From a virus, in the IMG/VR virus record IMGVR_UViG_3300046451_000389, positions 1 to 21,662 of that record: a DNA stretch of 21,662 nucleotides; one strand, given 5' to 3'. Positions 16,306 to 21,662 of the stretch are shown piece after piece. Below the pieces are notes generated by a model, which was not told the DNA's origin, did not search any database, and saw only the letters and a list, made by a program, of their open reading frames with translations. How positions within the stretch are numbered: position 1 is the stretch's first letter; every line of letters begins with the position of its first letter. A program made the position numbers and the translations under genes.

Positions 16306-16842
16306 TTGTATCTCCTTTTGGACTTGCGTCCCGTCACTAATAGTGAAAGTTTTTTTGAAATCCTCATACTCTGCCATAGAGTCAAAAGATTTCGCTAGTG
16401 AAAAAGTAGCTGACTGATTACACGGTACCGATACTACCGATACTTCAAACAACTCAGCGTCCTTTATTCTTAATCCGTCGGTTTCCTCTAAATAATCAGC
16501 GTCCTTGACTCGAAAACCAACAGAAAAGGCTCCAAGAACACCGTCTTTAACTAACTCTGCTACATCCTTAGCAGCCTTACTGATTTTCGCAGTAAGTTCC
16601 AATCCATTTTCAGTGCTCTTTAAACCAGTAGCTCTTCCAATAGGTCGGTTGTAATCGTGATTGAAAAGAATAATAGGATTCTTCTCGAAATTATTCAATC
16701 CACCTTTAGTCCATGCGTCCGCAGAAATAGAATCGCCCGCGCGATCAAAATCAGCAGTACTTGCCATGCCGCGAATCATAATGCTACCATCATCCTCGGT
16801 ATGAGACTTAAAAGTAGAGGTGAGATTAAATATCTTTTCCAT
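14896..16842 (-). CDS. HK97-type prohead protease fused to major capsid protein
   Basis: A 648-residue single frame with three parts. Residues 1-150 are an HK97-family (S78) prohead protease: FNHDYNRPIGR with catalytic His62, LGAFSVGF with Ser107, and LFEVSVVSVPCNQSA, the conserved motif near the third catalytic acid (E130/E133). Residues ~180-300 are an acidic/basic Ala- and Glu-rich coiled coil, the delta/scaffold domain removed on maturation. Residues ~300-648 are an HK97-fold capsid protein (TFEEEVRQEQRVAGIFRELAV, ISGTYIANDVEEQ, ALARAHARAIDQAFMVG, and the C-terminal FNQLVTGTSAIRAEYT). In most HK97-like phages protease and capsid are separate genes; fusions are known but less common. The start ATG overlaps the upstream gene by 17 bases and has AGGTGG close upstream. 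A strong internal start at 16305 suggests that the capsid part is also made alone. Confidence 0.93.
   Translation of the reverse strand: MEKIFNLTSTFKSHTEDDGSIMIRGMASTADFDRAGDSISADAWTKGGLNNFEKNPIILFNHDYNRPIGRATGLKSTENGLELTAKISKAAKDVAELVKDGVLGAFSVGFRVKDADYLEETDGLRIKDAELFEVSVVSVPCNQSATFSLAKSFDSMAEYEDFKKTFTISDGTQVQKEIQMSEETTQPVDLEAFAKKVAEETAAKIAMKQAEQKATEVAAQKDLEDQATANAEAKSQQEEEVKSAVISAMESGTERLLKDLDSKVAEKDAQIDQIMREHEADLKERSDEISKMRDSKRVFSDRGQSEWTDAQKQELVHASILGKITRKGWDTDYAKSVLEKAGVDYGSATTSANIDVIVANTFEEEVRQEQRVAGIFRELAVNSGSTVMPIAPDTENANWNATGLETVNNLLEEAGASDNNYSVGNVILRAHRLISGTYIANDVEEQVVITMLPIITSALARAHARAIDQAFMVGQTAFKGLVGGTGTDGANSPYAADSATVADLNNNGSVPLTAAMLMSLRSEMGKYGIRSPSDIVYIVNNEEYFSLISDGDFSDVSEVGSDTAMKLIGQVGSVYGSPVVATDAISRATGTTAAVAVAHRNYVIPRLKGVSIETDYEVAGQRTAIVAAQSLGFNQLVTGTSAIRAEYT
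16311..16317 (-). promoter_or_regulatory. Strong internal ribosome binding site for the capsid protein
   Basis: AAGGAGA on the minus strand, in the coding sequence for QKEIQ, ends five bases before the internal ATG at 16305. Few other starts in the window have such a match; neighbouring genes mostly rely on weak sites and stop-start overlap. Confidence 0.8.
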
Positions 16843-17155
16843 CTACCACCTCGCTTTCCGCTTTACTAGCGGGCTTTGCCTTATCCATTTTAACTGCAAT
16901 AGTAGGCTTTACTTCTTTTTCTACGGGCTTCTCAGTTGAGATGCCACTCATAACATCACCACGATGCCACTGAGTAGTGCATTTGACCATCATAGACCAT
17001 GATCCAAATATTCTTTTAATATGCTTTAAGAAGTATTGTGGCGGCCTACTAGAGTCCTCATTAAAGTCTCTAGAGTTACCAATATAGCCTTTCTCAGCAA
17101 AGTACATTGCCATAGTAGCTGCCAGGGCTTTTTTCTGTTTCGATGATCCTGCCAT
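16826..17155 (-). CDS. Small unknown protein between portal and protease
   Basis: A 109-residue protein that I do not recognise. Residues 1-60 look folded and helical (KKALAATMAMYFAEKGYIGNSRDF, PPQYFLKHIKRIFGSWSMMVKC, HRGDVMSG). Residues 68-109 are low-complexity, rich in Lys, Glu, Pro, Val and Ala, and probably disordered. No signal peptide or membrane segment. Its start shares one base with the portal stop (TAATG) and its end overlaps the protease start by 17 bases, so it is translated as part of the portal-capsid unit. Candidate roles, all inference from position: a head accessory or scaffold-like protein, or a portal-associated assembly factor. Confidence 0.75.
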   Translation of the reverse strand: MAGSSKQKKALAATMAMYFAEKGYIGNSRDFNEDSSRPPQYFLKHIKRIFGSWSMMVKCTTQWHRGDVMSGISTEKPVEKEVKPTIAVKMDKAKPASKAESEVVDGKDI

Positions 17156-18345
17156 TATTCTTCCTCTTCTTCCTCGACGGGCCTGCCGCCTTCGTCTGGA
17201 TTTGCTGCGCTACCTGCGATGTTTGCAGGTATACGTACTTCTTCCCCTCCTGCTACAACTTCGTAACCTAGGGCCGTTCTGGCTTCATTAGGGGATATGA
17301 TGCCCCCATTAACTAGTGAAGTATAGTAAGAGGACTGGTCTCTGAGTTCAGGCTGTAGAGCAGGAATATCAGTGATATCTTCTTTAATTGTAAAACCAAA
17401 AAATCTTTCCATCCCAAAGTTGATTTTCCTAACAATAGGAAGTATAGTCTCCAAATAATATAATCGTAAATTTGGGCGAATGTTGGCATTGTTACCAGAG
17501 TCCAAAAGTATTGGAGGGACTCCGAGCGCCTTTAAAATTATCTTTTCATTTTCAGCTATGGAACTTTGAAAATCCAAATCTTTAAAATTTACATTAGATA
17601 AGGCATCAACCTCTATACCACCGTCCAGGATTAAAGGTCTACGCCCTCCTGCATCCGGCTTGTATCGTGCACCCCAAGACTGGATCATACGTTCTTTGAT
17701 CTTCTCGGATAAAGTATTAGGGCTTTTAAGTACCAGCCCTGGTACTGCCCCATTCTTAAAGAAGTTATCTTGGAATTTGCGCATAGACCCCATGAGCTGC
17801 ATAGTACGCAGTGCGGGACTAAGCCTAGGAACCCCCCTGTAGATTGAGTAAAAGGAATTTTCCTTTATATGTATAATCTCTTTGGGGGAATATTCTATGG
17901 TCTGAGAGAAGGTGTACTTCTCAACATAAGTATCCTTACTGGCATGTATTGTTACTTTACTGGAAGGCAGATGGTACAGATGAACACCATCGTAATAGAT
18001 AAATATGTTACCATCAAGTATAAAGTCTGTTATTAGATTACGCTTGAAGGTGTTAATATCTTGAAACAGGTTAGGCTCGTGATTTAGAAGTAGATCAACC
18101 TTGGATCTTTTTATTCCTTTAATTACACCATTAAGACGGGTGTTGCCTGATATAATACTAGGTATTTCTGCGGAGTCGTCTACAATCATGTTCACTGCAC
18201 GGTTTACAATTTCGAGCTCTTCATATTGTCGCTCGTAACTGACAGTAGGCTCCCTCGACGTTTCTGTCGAGACTCCCATGTATTCCTGGGCGGGGTTTAG
18301 TTTTTCCTGCACCTCCCCACCAAAAATATTATTATACCATGCCAT
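17155..18345 (-). CDS. Portal protein, HK97 family
   Basis: A 396-residue portal, near the usual HK97-family length. Recognised segments: the N-terminal wing (YEELEIVNRAVNMIVDDSAEIP, 41-62), DFILDGNIFIYYDG (107-120), the stem-side region YRGVPRLSPALRTMQL, FFKNGAVPGLVL (195-206), and the highly typical LKALGVPPILLDSGNNANIRPNLRLYYLETILP (271-303). Near the end the motif LVNGGIISPNEARTALG is usual for the family. The protein ends in an acidic tail (six consecutive Glu). Twelve copies form the ring through which the terminase pumps DNA. The start ATG overlaps the HNH gene by 14 bases and its stop shares one base with the next start. The promoter at 18734-18762 would transcribe it together with the HNH gene and capsid genes. 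Confidence 0.95.
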   Translation of the reverse strand: MAWYNNIFGGEVQEKLNPAQEYMGVSTETSREPTVSYERQYEELEIVNRAVNMIVDDSAEIPSIISGNTRLNGVIKGIKRSKVDLLLNHEPNLFQDINTFKRNLITDFILDGNIFIYYDGVHLYHLPSSKVTIHASKDTYVEKYTFSQTIEYSPKEIIHIKENSFYSIYRGVPRLSPALRTMQLMGSMRKFQDNFFKNGAVPGLVLKSPNTLSEKIKERMIQSWGARYKPDAGGRRPLILDGGIEVDALSNVNFKDLDFQSSIAENEKIILKALGVPPILLDSGNNANIRPNLRLYYLETILPIVRKINFGMERFFGFTIKEDITDIPALQPELRDQSSYYTSLVNGGIISPNEARTALGYEVVAGGEEVRIPANIAGSAANPDEGGRPVEEEEEE

Positions 18346-18700
18346 TATGCTTTTCTCTTTGAATCTCGACCCACCGCATTTGTTTCTTTGCTGTGCCTAA
18401 ACCGGGGTCTCTACCGTATACTTTGTGTAACTGCACATGGTGCTTGTGGCACAATGTAGCAGTATAATCGTACAGTTCGGCTCTATACTTCTCTATAAAG
18501 TCATCTCTTATTGCCAGGATGTATTCTGGGTTAAGGTTATTGTCCTTCAACCACTTATGCACTAGTGGTGCAAGGGTGTAGAAATGGTGAAAGTCTAGCG
18601 GCTCTGTCACGTCACAAATCTCACAAGCCGAACCCTTTTCGTAGTCGTTCTTTGCCTTATCCCGTATATATTTTACTACATCTCGTTTTAATCTAGTCAT
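18332..18700 (-). CDS. HNH endonuclease next to the terminase
   Basis: From ATG at 18700 this is 122 residues: a helical start (TRLKRDVVKYIRDKAKND), then CEIC (C26, C29), LDFHHF (H38, H39) and a long spacer followed by ATLCHKHHVQLH (C84, H87, H88, H92), ending in a basic helix. Two Cys pairs for zinc plus the His-His and final His make a complete HNH/McrA-type nuclease. HNH proteins beside the terminase are common, and in HK97-like phages one is needed with the terminase for DNA packaging. It could instead be a free-standing homing enzyme, but its location in the operon favours packaging. The frame extends upstream to a GTG at 18766 (144 residues), but that stretch is the promoter, so the ATG is the likely start. 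Its ribosome binding site is weak. Confidence 0.85.
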   Translation of the reverse strand: MTRLKRDVVKYIRDKAKNDYEKGSACEICDVTEPLDFHHFYTLAPLVHKWLKDNNLNPEYILAIRDDFIEKYRAELYDYTATLCHKHHVQLHKVYGRDPGLGTAKKQMRWVEIQREKHNGMV

Positions 18701-18733
18701 CGGGTTCTTAAGATTTCTATTTTCAGTAAAAGA

Positions 18734-18762
18734 ATTATATCTAGTTTGAGGTACTATGTCAA
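18734..18762 (-). promoter_or_regulatory. Perfect-consensus sigma70-type promoter (P1)
   Basis: On the minus strand TTGACA (18762-18757) and TATAAT (18739-18734) are exactly 17 bases apart, with an A-tract (CAAAAATA) just upstream. It lies in the 84-base gap between the large terminase stop (18785) and the HNH ATG at 18700. Transcription should begin near 18727 and cover the HNH, portal and protease-capsid genes to the terminator near 14850. Same layout as P2, with similar A-rich sequence upstream of -35. Confidence 0.85.
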
Positions 18763-18784
18763 ACACTATTTTTGAGTAGGTATC

Positions 18785-20089
18785 CTAAAAACTTGTTGCC
18801 GAAGTCTCGAATGAGTATAATGCATACCTTAACGCGTCCGCCATGTGCGATGCGTAATTGTGCTTCGGCTTCTCTCTTGCTAGGTTAGGGTTGGCGTCCC
18901 ACTGGTATTGGTCTAACGCAGACAACGTATGATTACAGCCTTGCTCAACAAACAATTTATTATTATCTACTATTGCAGCAACGTGACCAATACCATCAAG
19001 TACGGACTTCTTGGCGTTCATAGTGGAGATGTCGTAGTTTTGTGCAAAGTCAAATCGAGTCTGCTGTGCTGCTGAATCGATGTAAATATAGTCTATATCC
19101 CATTTCGTTATCAAAGCCTGAATCTCTTTGGCGTGCTTTTCTGTTGTCTGCTCTGCGTCCAGGTACTCGTCGAGTAAGTAGTACTTCTCAGTATCCCAGT
19201 CATAGGCAATTACACAGAAGGCGGTAGGGTCTCTATAGCCTACGTCCAACCCCGCGAAGACGTCCATGTCTGTAGTGTCAAACTCACTACCATTTAGAAT
19301 GCACTCTTCGTGGTCGAACGTCCATATCTGACCTTCGTAGGTATTGAAGTCAGCTTCGTACTCTTGCTTAAACTCTGCTTCGGACATAGATTTTCTAGCT
19401 TCCGCAATATCGCTTTCAGACATGCGAGGGTTATCTCTATAAGTAGCTCGAATAGACGCCCACTCAGGGAACTCTTCTGAGAAGCCCCTCCAAAAGAATT
19501 CAGAGAACCAGTTGCTTTTTCCACGAGGAGTTGATATAAAGATTGCTTTCGAATTTGGTTTATCCAATGTAGGACGTAGGGCTACGTTAAATGCATCCTT
19601 TCCATCCGCTAGGGCCGCCTCATCAAAGATGATTAGGTCGTAAGAGCGGCCAACGCAAGAATCAACTTGGTTGACTGAACCCATACGAATTGTCGAACCG
19701 TTAGATATTTCAATTACTTTATCCTTCGCGTTATCTTTCGTAACTTCTAAATCAAAATGCTTTATGAGAGTTCTTTGCAGGTCAAAAGAAATCTGAGACA
19801 AGGCGTAGTTCGGTGACATTATCAGTATGTTTGAATTGGGAACCAGAGAGACAAGTTGTCCAATTATATTTGCGATGTAGGTTTTACCCTGCCTCCGAGA
19901 TACCGCCGCACATACAAAACGGTATTTCGGATTGTTGATCGCATTAATGATAGCCTTTTGTGAATCTAGAGGCTCTATGCCGAGCATCTCCAAATAAGGA
20001 GATACTGGTAGTTTGAGAAACCTCGTCTCAGATTGATAATCGAATAGTCGTTCTGCAACTATATCTTTCCTGCTAATCTCTATTGCCAT
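18785..20089 (-). CDS. terL: Terminase large subunit
   Basis: A 434-residue DNA packaging motor with ATPase and nuclease domains in the usual order. Walker A is SRRQGKT (64-70), Walker B LIIFDE (152-157) with catalytic Glu157, and the coupling motif is STPRG (186-190). The RNase H-like nuclease has GLDVGYRDPTAF (Asp282), YIDSAA (Asp338) and NYASHMADALRY (His415, Asp418). All key residues are present, so it should be active. It drives DNA into the prohead through the portal and cuts the concatemer. The start ATG is three bases after the upstream stop, without a strong ribosome binding site; coupling is likely. The closest branch appears to be the T4/terminase_6-like group by motif style, but only a tree can place it and predict the packaging strategy. 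Confidence 0.96.
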   Translation of the reverse strand: MAIEISRKDIVAERLFDYQSETRFLKLPVSPYLEMLGIEPLDSQKAIINAINNPKYRFVCAAVSRRQGKTYIANIIGQLVSLVPNSNILIMSPNYALSQISFDLQRTLIKHFDLEVTKDNAKDKVIEISNGSTIRMGSVNQVDSCVGRSYDLIIFDEAALADGKDAFNVALRPTLDKPNSKAIFISTPRGKSNWFSEFFWRGFSEEFPEWASIRATYRDNPRMSESDIAEARKSMSEAEFKQEYEADFNTYEGQIWTFDHEECILNGSEFDTTDMDVFAGLDVGYRDPTAFCVIAYDWDTEKYYLLDEYLDAEQTTEKHAKEIQALITKWDIDYIYIDSAAQQTRFDFAQNYDISTMNAKKSVLDGIGHVAAIVDNNKLFVEQGCNHTLSALDQYQWDANPNLAREKPKHNYASHMADALRYALYSFETSATSF

Positions 20090-20092
20090 TTA

Positions 20093-20404
20093 TTACTTCT
20101 TATTTGATGAATATGCTTGACTGCCGAAAAAGGCTGCCACTATACCGGCCACGGCTACAAAGTATGTAGGTGCCATAGAACCCAGTGTTTTCTGTGCTTC
20201 GTCTAACCCCGCTAGGGATGCTAGCACTACTGCAAAAGGGTAGAGTAGTAATCCACCTAGTGCAAACCAAGTCATCTTTCTTTGAGCATCACGCATTGCA
20301 TCTGCGTCTTCTAGCTCCTTACGTTTAAATTCCAGAAACATCTCTTCTTCAGTCTCTGAAACCTTACCATCCCCGTTAGTATCTGCAGGATGCGCCTCGC
20401 TCAT
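20093..20404 (-). CDS. Two-TM protein with a canonical EF-hand loop (holin-like)
   Basis: A 103-residue membrane protein. Residues 8-19 (DTNGDGKVSETE) match the 12-residue EF-hand loop at every ligand position (D, N, D, G, V, S, E). They are followed by a charged helix (FLEFKRKELEDADAMRDAQRKM) and two membrane segments, about 44-66 and 76-98, joined by a short loop. Small size, two membrane passes and a charged end fit a holin, but here the charged, calcium-binding part is N-terminal. I recall similar short EF-hand membrane proteins from marine phages. Its ATG overlaps the stop of the lysine-rich gene (ATGA), and the large terminase follows three bases after its stop. Calcium binding is inferred from the motif; a lysis role from topology only. 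Confidence 0.8.
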   Translation of the reverse strand: MSEAHPADTNGDGKVSETEEEMFLEFKRKELEDADAMRDAQRKMTWFALGGLLLYPFAVVLASLAGLDEAQKTLGSMAPTYFVAVAGIVAAFFGSQAYSSNKK

Positions 20405-20535
20405 TTCTTCTTCGCTTTTTTCCTCTTAGGGTGCTTTGAACCCCTCATCATTTTCCCGTTGGCCATACGATGATAGCCTTTCTTACCCTTCTTCTTACCT
20501 TTTTTCTTCTTACCCTTCTTCTTTCCGTAAAGCAT
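20401..20535 (-). CDS. Lysine-rich 44-residue protein
   Basis: ATG at 20535, TGA at 20401, 44 codons. Upstream is AGGGGG with five bases to the ATG, a good ribosome binding site, and the stop overlaps the start of the next gene (ATGA). It has 20 Lys, three Arg and no acidic residue: runs of three or four Lys separated by Gly (residues 5-19), then YHRMANGKMMRG and a basic end. The DNA holds two exact copies of a 17-base unit (AAGAAGAAGGGTAAGAA) 27 bases apart, so the Lys-Gly part may have grown by duplication. It fills the only large gap in this part of the operon. Possible roles, not shown: DNA or RNA binding, condensing the genome in the head, or membrane disruption. Confidence 0.75.
   Translation of the reverse strand: MLYGKKKGKKKKGKKKGKKGYHRMANGKMMRGSKHPKRKKAKKK
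20480..20523 (-). repeat. Two 17-base direct repeats inside the lysine-rich gene
   Basis: AAGAAGAAGGGTAAGAA occurs at 20523-20507 and again at 20496-20480 on the minus strand. The 27-base period equals nine codons, so duplication keeps the reading frame. Confidence 0.85.
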
Positions 20536-20544
20536 ATTTACCCC

Positions 20545-20991
20545 CTATACTCTTGTCCATACTGTGAACACTCCATAAGCTACTACCCAGAGGAACACTA
20601 CGGATAAAACAATTACGCCTAAAAAGTTCATTAACTCTTTCATCTCTTTACGCTTCTTTCTCATTCGTGCAACGTCTTTCACATGCTGCAGTCGCGACTC
20701 TTCCATTCTTGATTTGATGGACGTATACAAGTCGTACTGACCCTGCATCATACAAATGTCTTTCAACTGCTGATCAAAGTTAGCAAGTTGTCTCTTTGCA
20801 CTCTCCATATCAAGTGCTTCTTTATACGACATCTTACCCGTCTTCTTTACTTCTACGTCTCTTACTTTTTCGTCAGCTTCTGCCCACTTACCCACAATAG
20901 AAGATAGATTGCCTTTCGACTCCTTAACTGTAGCAATGCCATCGTTAAGAGCCTTAAGAGCAGACAGTACTAGTGCCACTTCTCCGATCAC
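20545..20991 (-). CDS. Coiled-coil protein with one C-terminal membrane segment
   Basis: A 148-residue protein starting with GTG (VIGEV... read as Met). Residues 1-40 are helical and mildly hydrophobic (IGEVALVLSALKALNDGIATV). Residues 50-120 form a long charged helix (YKEALDMESAKRQLANFDQQLKDICMMQGQYDLY, then a strongly basic ARMRKKRKEMKEL), and residues 121-144 one membrane segment. The basic patch before the membrane segment predicts that the long N-terminal part stays in the cytoplasm. It is followed by a 9-base gap and the lysine-rich gene. It could be part of the lysis set (holin partner or inner-membrane spanin) or a membrane-bound assembly factor. I recall similar proteins in marine phages without known function. 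Confidence 0.75.
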   Translation of the reverse strand: MIGEVALVLSALKALNDGIATVKESKGNLSSIVGKWAEADEKVRDVEVKKTGKMSYKEALDMESAKRQLANFDQQLKDICMMQGQYDLYTSIKSRMEESRLQHVKDVARMRKKRKEMKELMNFLGVIVLSVVFLWVVAYGVFTVWTRV

Positions 20992-21016
20992 TTTAGTTCT
21001 CTAGGGAGCCCCCTCT

Positions 21017-21223
21017 CTACCCATTAAGTAGTGTTAAAATTATTCCTCCTAAAAATATGATTACTGTACCTGTTGCAGTTAGTAGCATGCTAGTTAACTT
21101 GTCCATCTTTTGTTCCATAACTTCAAGTCTTAAAAAGATGGTCTTCCATCGCTCTTCGCACTGTGCTTCGTGTGAAGCGAAGCGTGTCTTTAAGTTTACG
21201 TCATCCGTCGACCGTGACTCCAT
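21017..21223 (-). CDS. Small coiled-coil/one-TM protein (XhlA-like)
   Basis: A 68-residue protein: a charged helix (CEERWKTIFLRLEVMEQKMDKL, about 22-43) followed by one membrane segment (about 45-66) and almost no tail. This is the layout of XhlA/haemolysin-type small phage lysis proteins, which help holins. It starts inside the end of the small terminase gene (23-base overlap), so its translation is probably coupled to it. The lysis role is inference from architecture; a membrane anchor with another role is possible. Confidence 0.65.
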   Translation of the reverse strand: MESRSTDDVNLKTRFASHEAQCEERWKTIFLRLEVMEQKMDKLTSMLLTATGTVIIFLGGIILTLLNG

Positions 21224-21662
21224 TTAGTAGTTTATCCATTAACTTGCCGTAATTACCTTGACCAAATGGAATTCCCTCATTAATCTGAACATTTGTTTGA
21301 TTTTTGATATTGGAACCCTCTGCCTTTTCAAGATCCGCTTGTGCTTTAATCTCGTCCATACGCATCTTATGTGCCATTTGTAATAAGTCTGCCAAGTCCT
21401 TGCTAGAATACACGCCACTTTCTTGGGCCTCTTCCAGCTTTGATTGAATCATCTCATCCAGTAAGGATGCAATGTTATTTTTATTCCGGTACCCAGTATC
21501 TAGGTACACAGTATCGATGTACTTCTTAACTTCCCGTCGATTTAAAATATCAACTACTGTTTTTTCTGCGACTTGCAAATGCTCACAAACGCCCTTAATA
21601 TTACCAAGCGTTAAGTAAGATGCTGCTACTTCAAGTCCTTCAGGTGAAATGGTTGTTATCTC
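21201..21662 (-). CDS. Terminase small subunit, 5' end outside the window
   Basis: The frame is open from the right edge to the stop at 21201, giving at least 153 residues. Residues visible before the first TTG (21578) continue the fold: EGLEVAASYLTLGNIKGVCEHLQVAEKTVVDILNRREVKKYID, a helix-turn-helix of the type that binds packaging sites. The next part (LLDEMIQSKLEEAQESGVYSSKDLADLLQMAHKMRMDEIKAQADLEK) is helical and matches the oligomerisation core of small terminases. The C-terminal part (INEGIPFGQGNYGKLMDKLL) could contact the large subunit. So the TTG is not the start; the true one lies beyond the window. Role: recognises phage DNA and feeds it to the large subunit. Four small genes separate it from the large subunit. 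Confidence 0.78.
   Translation of the reverse strand, partial: EITTISPEGLEVAASYLTLGNIKGVCEHLQVAEKTVVDILNRREVKKYIDTVYLDTGYRNKNNIASLLDEMIQSKLEEAQESGVYSSKDLADLLQMAHKMRMDEIKAQADLEKAEGSNIKNQTNVQINEGIPFGQGNYGKLMDKLLNGVTVDG

Noticed and set aside
15774-16398. Open frames within the protease-capsid gene in other frames on both strands
   Set aside because: Shadows of a clearly coding frame with no start signals of their own.
18701-18766. N-terminal extension of the HNH gene from GTG 18766
   Set aside because: The stretch contains both hexamers of a perfect promoter and no ribosome binding site at useful distance; ATG 18700 begins the conserved part.
20992-21016. GC-rich stretch AGGGGGCTCCCT between the XhlA-like and coiled-coil genes
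   Set aside because: It forms only a four-pair stem with no T run, too weak to call a terminator.
1-21662. CRISPR arrays, tRNA genes, insertion sequences, integrase or defence genes
   Set aside because: None seen; the window is filled by virion and packaging genes on one strand.

Overview
The window is one contiguous block of tailed-phage virion morphogenesis genes. Every supported gene is on the minus strand, so the operon reads from high to low coordinates. The gene set is that of a long, non-contractile-tailed phage (siphovirus) with an HK97-fold capsid: a portal of the HK97 family, an HK97-type prohead protease fused to its capsid protein, tail tube, tail chaperones, a 1356-residue tape measure, and a tail-tip protein. 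No sheath, baseplate-wedge, integrase, repressor or bacterial gene is visible. The base composition is moderately AT-rich. Several proteins resemble families I remember from marine phages; that is memory, not a search, and the host cannot be named from the window.

Layout in transcription order. (1) 21662-20093: the small terminase subunit (5' end outside the window), then four short genes: a one-TM coiled-coil protein, a coiled-coil/one-TM protein, a 44-residue lysine-rich protein, and a two-TM protein with a perfect EF-hand calcium loop. (2) 20089-18785: large terminase. (3) A perfect sigma70-type promoter (18734-18762), then an HNH nuclease, the HK97-family portal, a small unknown protein, and a protease-capsid fusion (16842-14896). 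The fusion contains a second in-frame start with a very strong ribosome binding site that would make the capsid protein alone. (4) Two hairpins after the capsid gene, the second a good intrinsic terminator. (5) 14826-10660: head-tail adaptor, a gp10-like neck protein with a large extra N-terminal domain, tail terminator, and first tail tube-like protein. (6) A second perfect sigma70-type promoter (10614-10642) and a 5' leader hairpin, then a second tail tube-like protein, a tail chaperone pair that may be joined by a +1 frameshift, the tape measure, a distal tail protein, and a very large tail-tip protein running off the left end (3860 to 1, no stop).

How it works together: the terminase pair packages DNA through the portal. 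The protease and capsid protein build and mature the head, while the adaptor, neck and terminator proteins join it to the tail. The chaperones load the tape measure, around which the tube polymerises, and the distal and tip proteins recognise the host. Most genes touch or overlap by 1-23 bases, which indicates translational coupling; the few real gaps hold the promoters, hairpins and terminator. No stretch over 300 bases lacks a gene.
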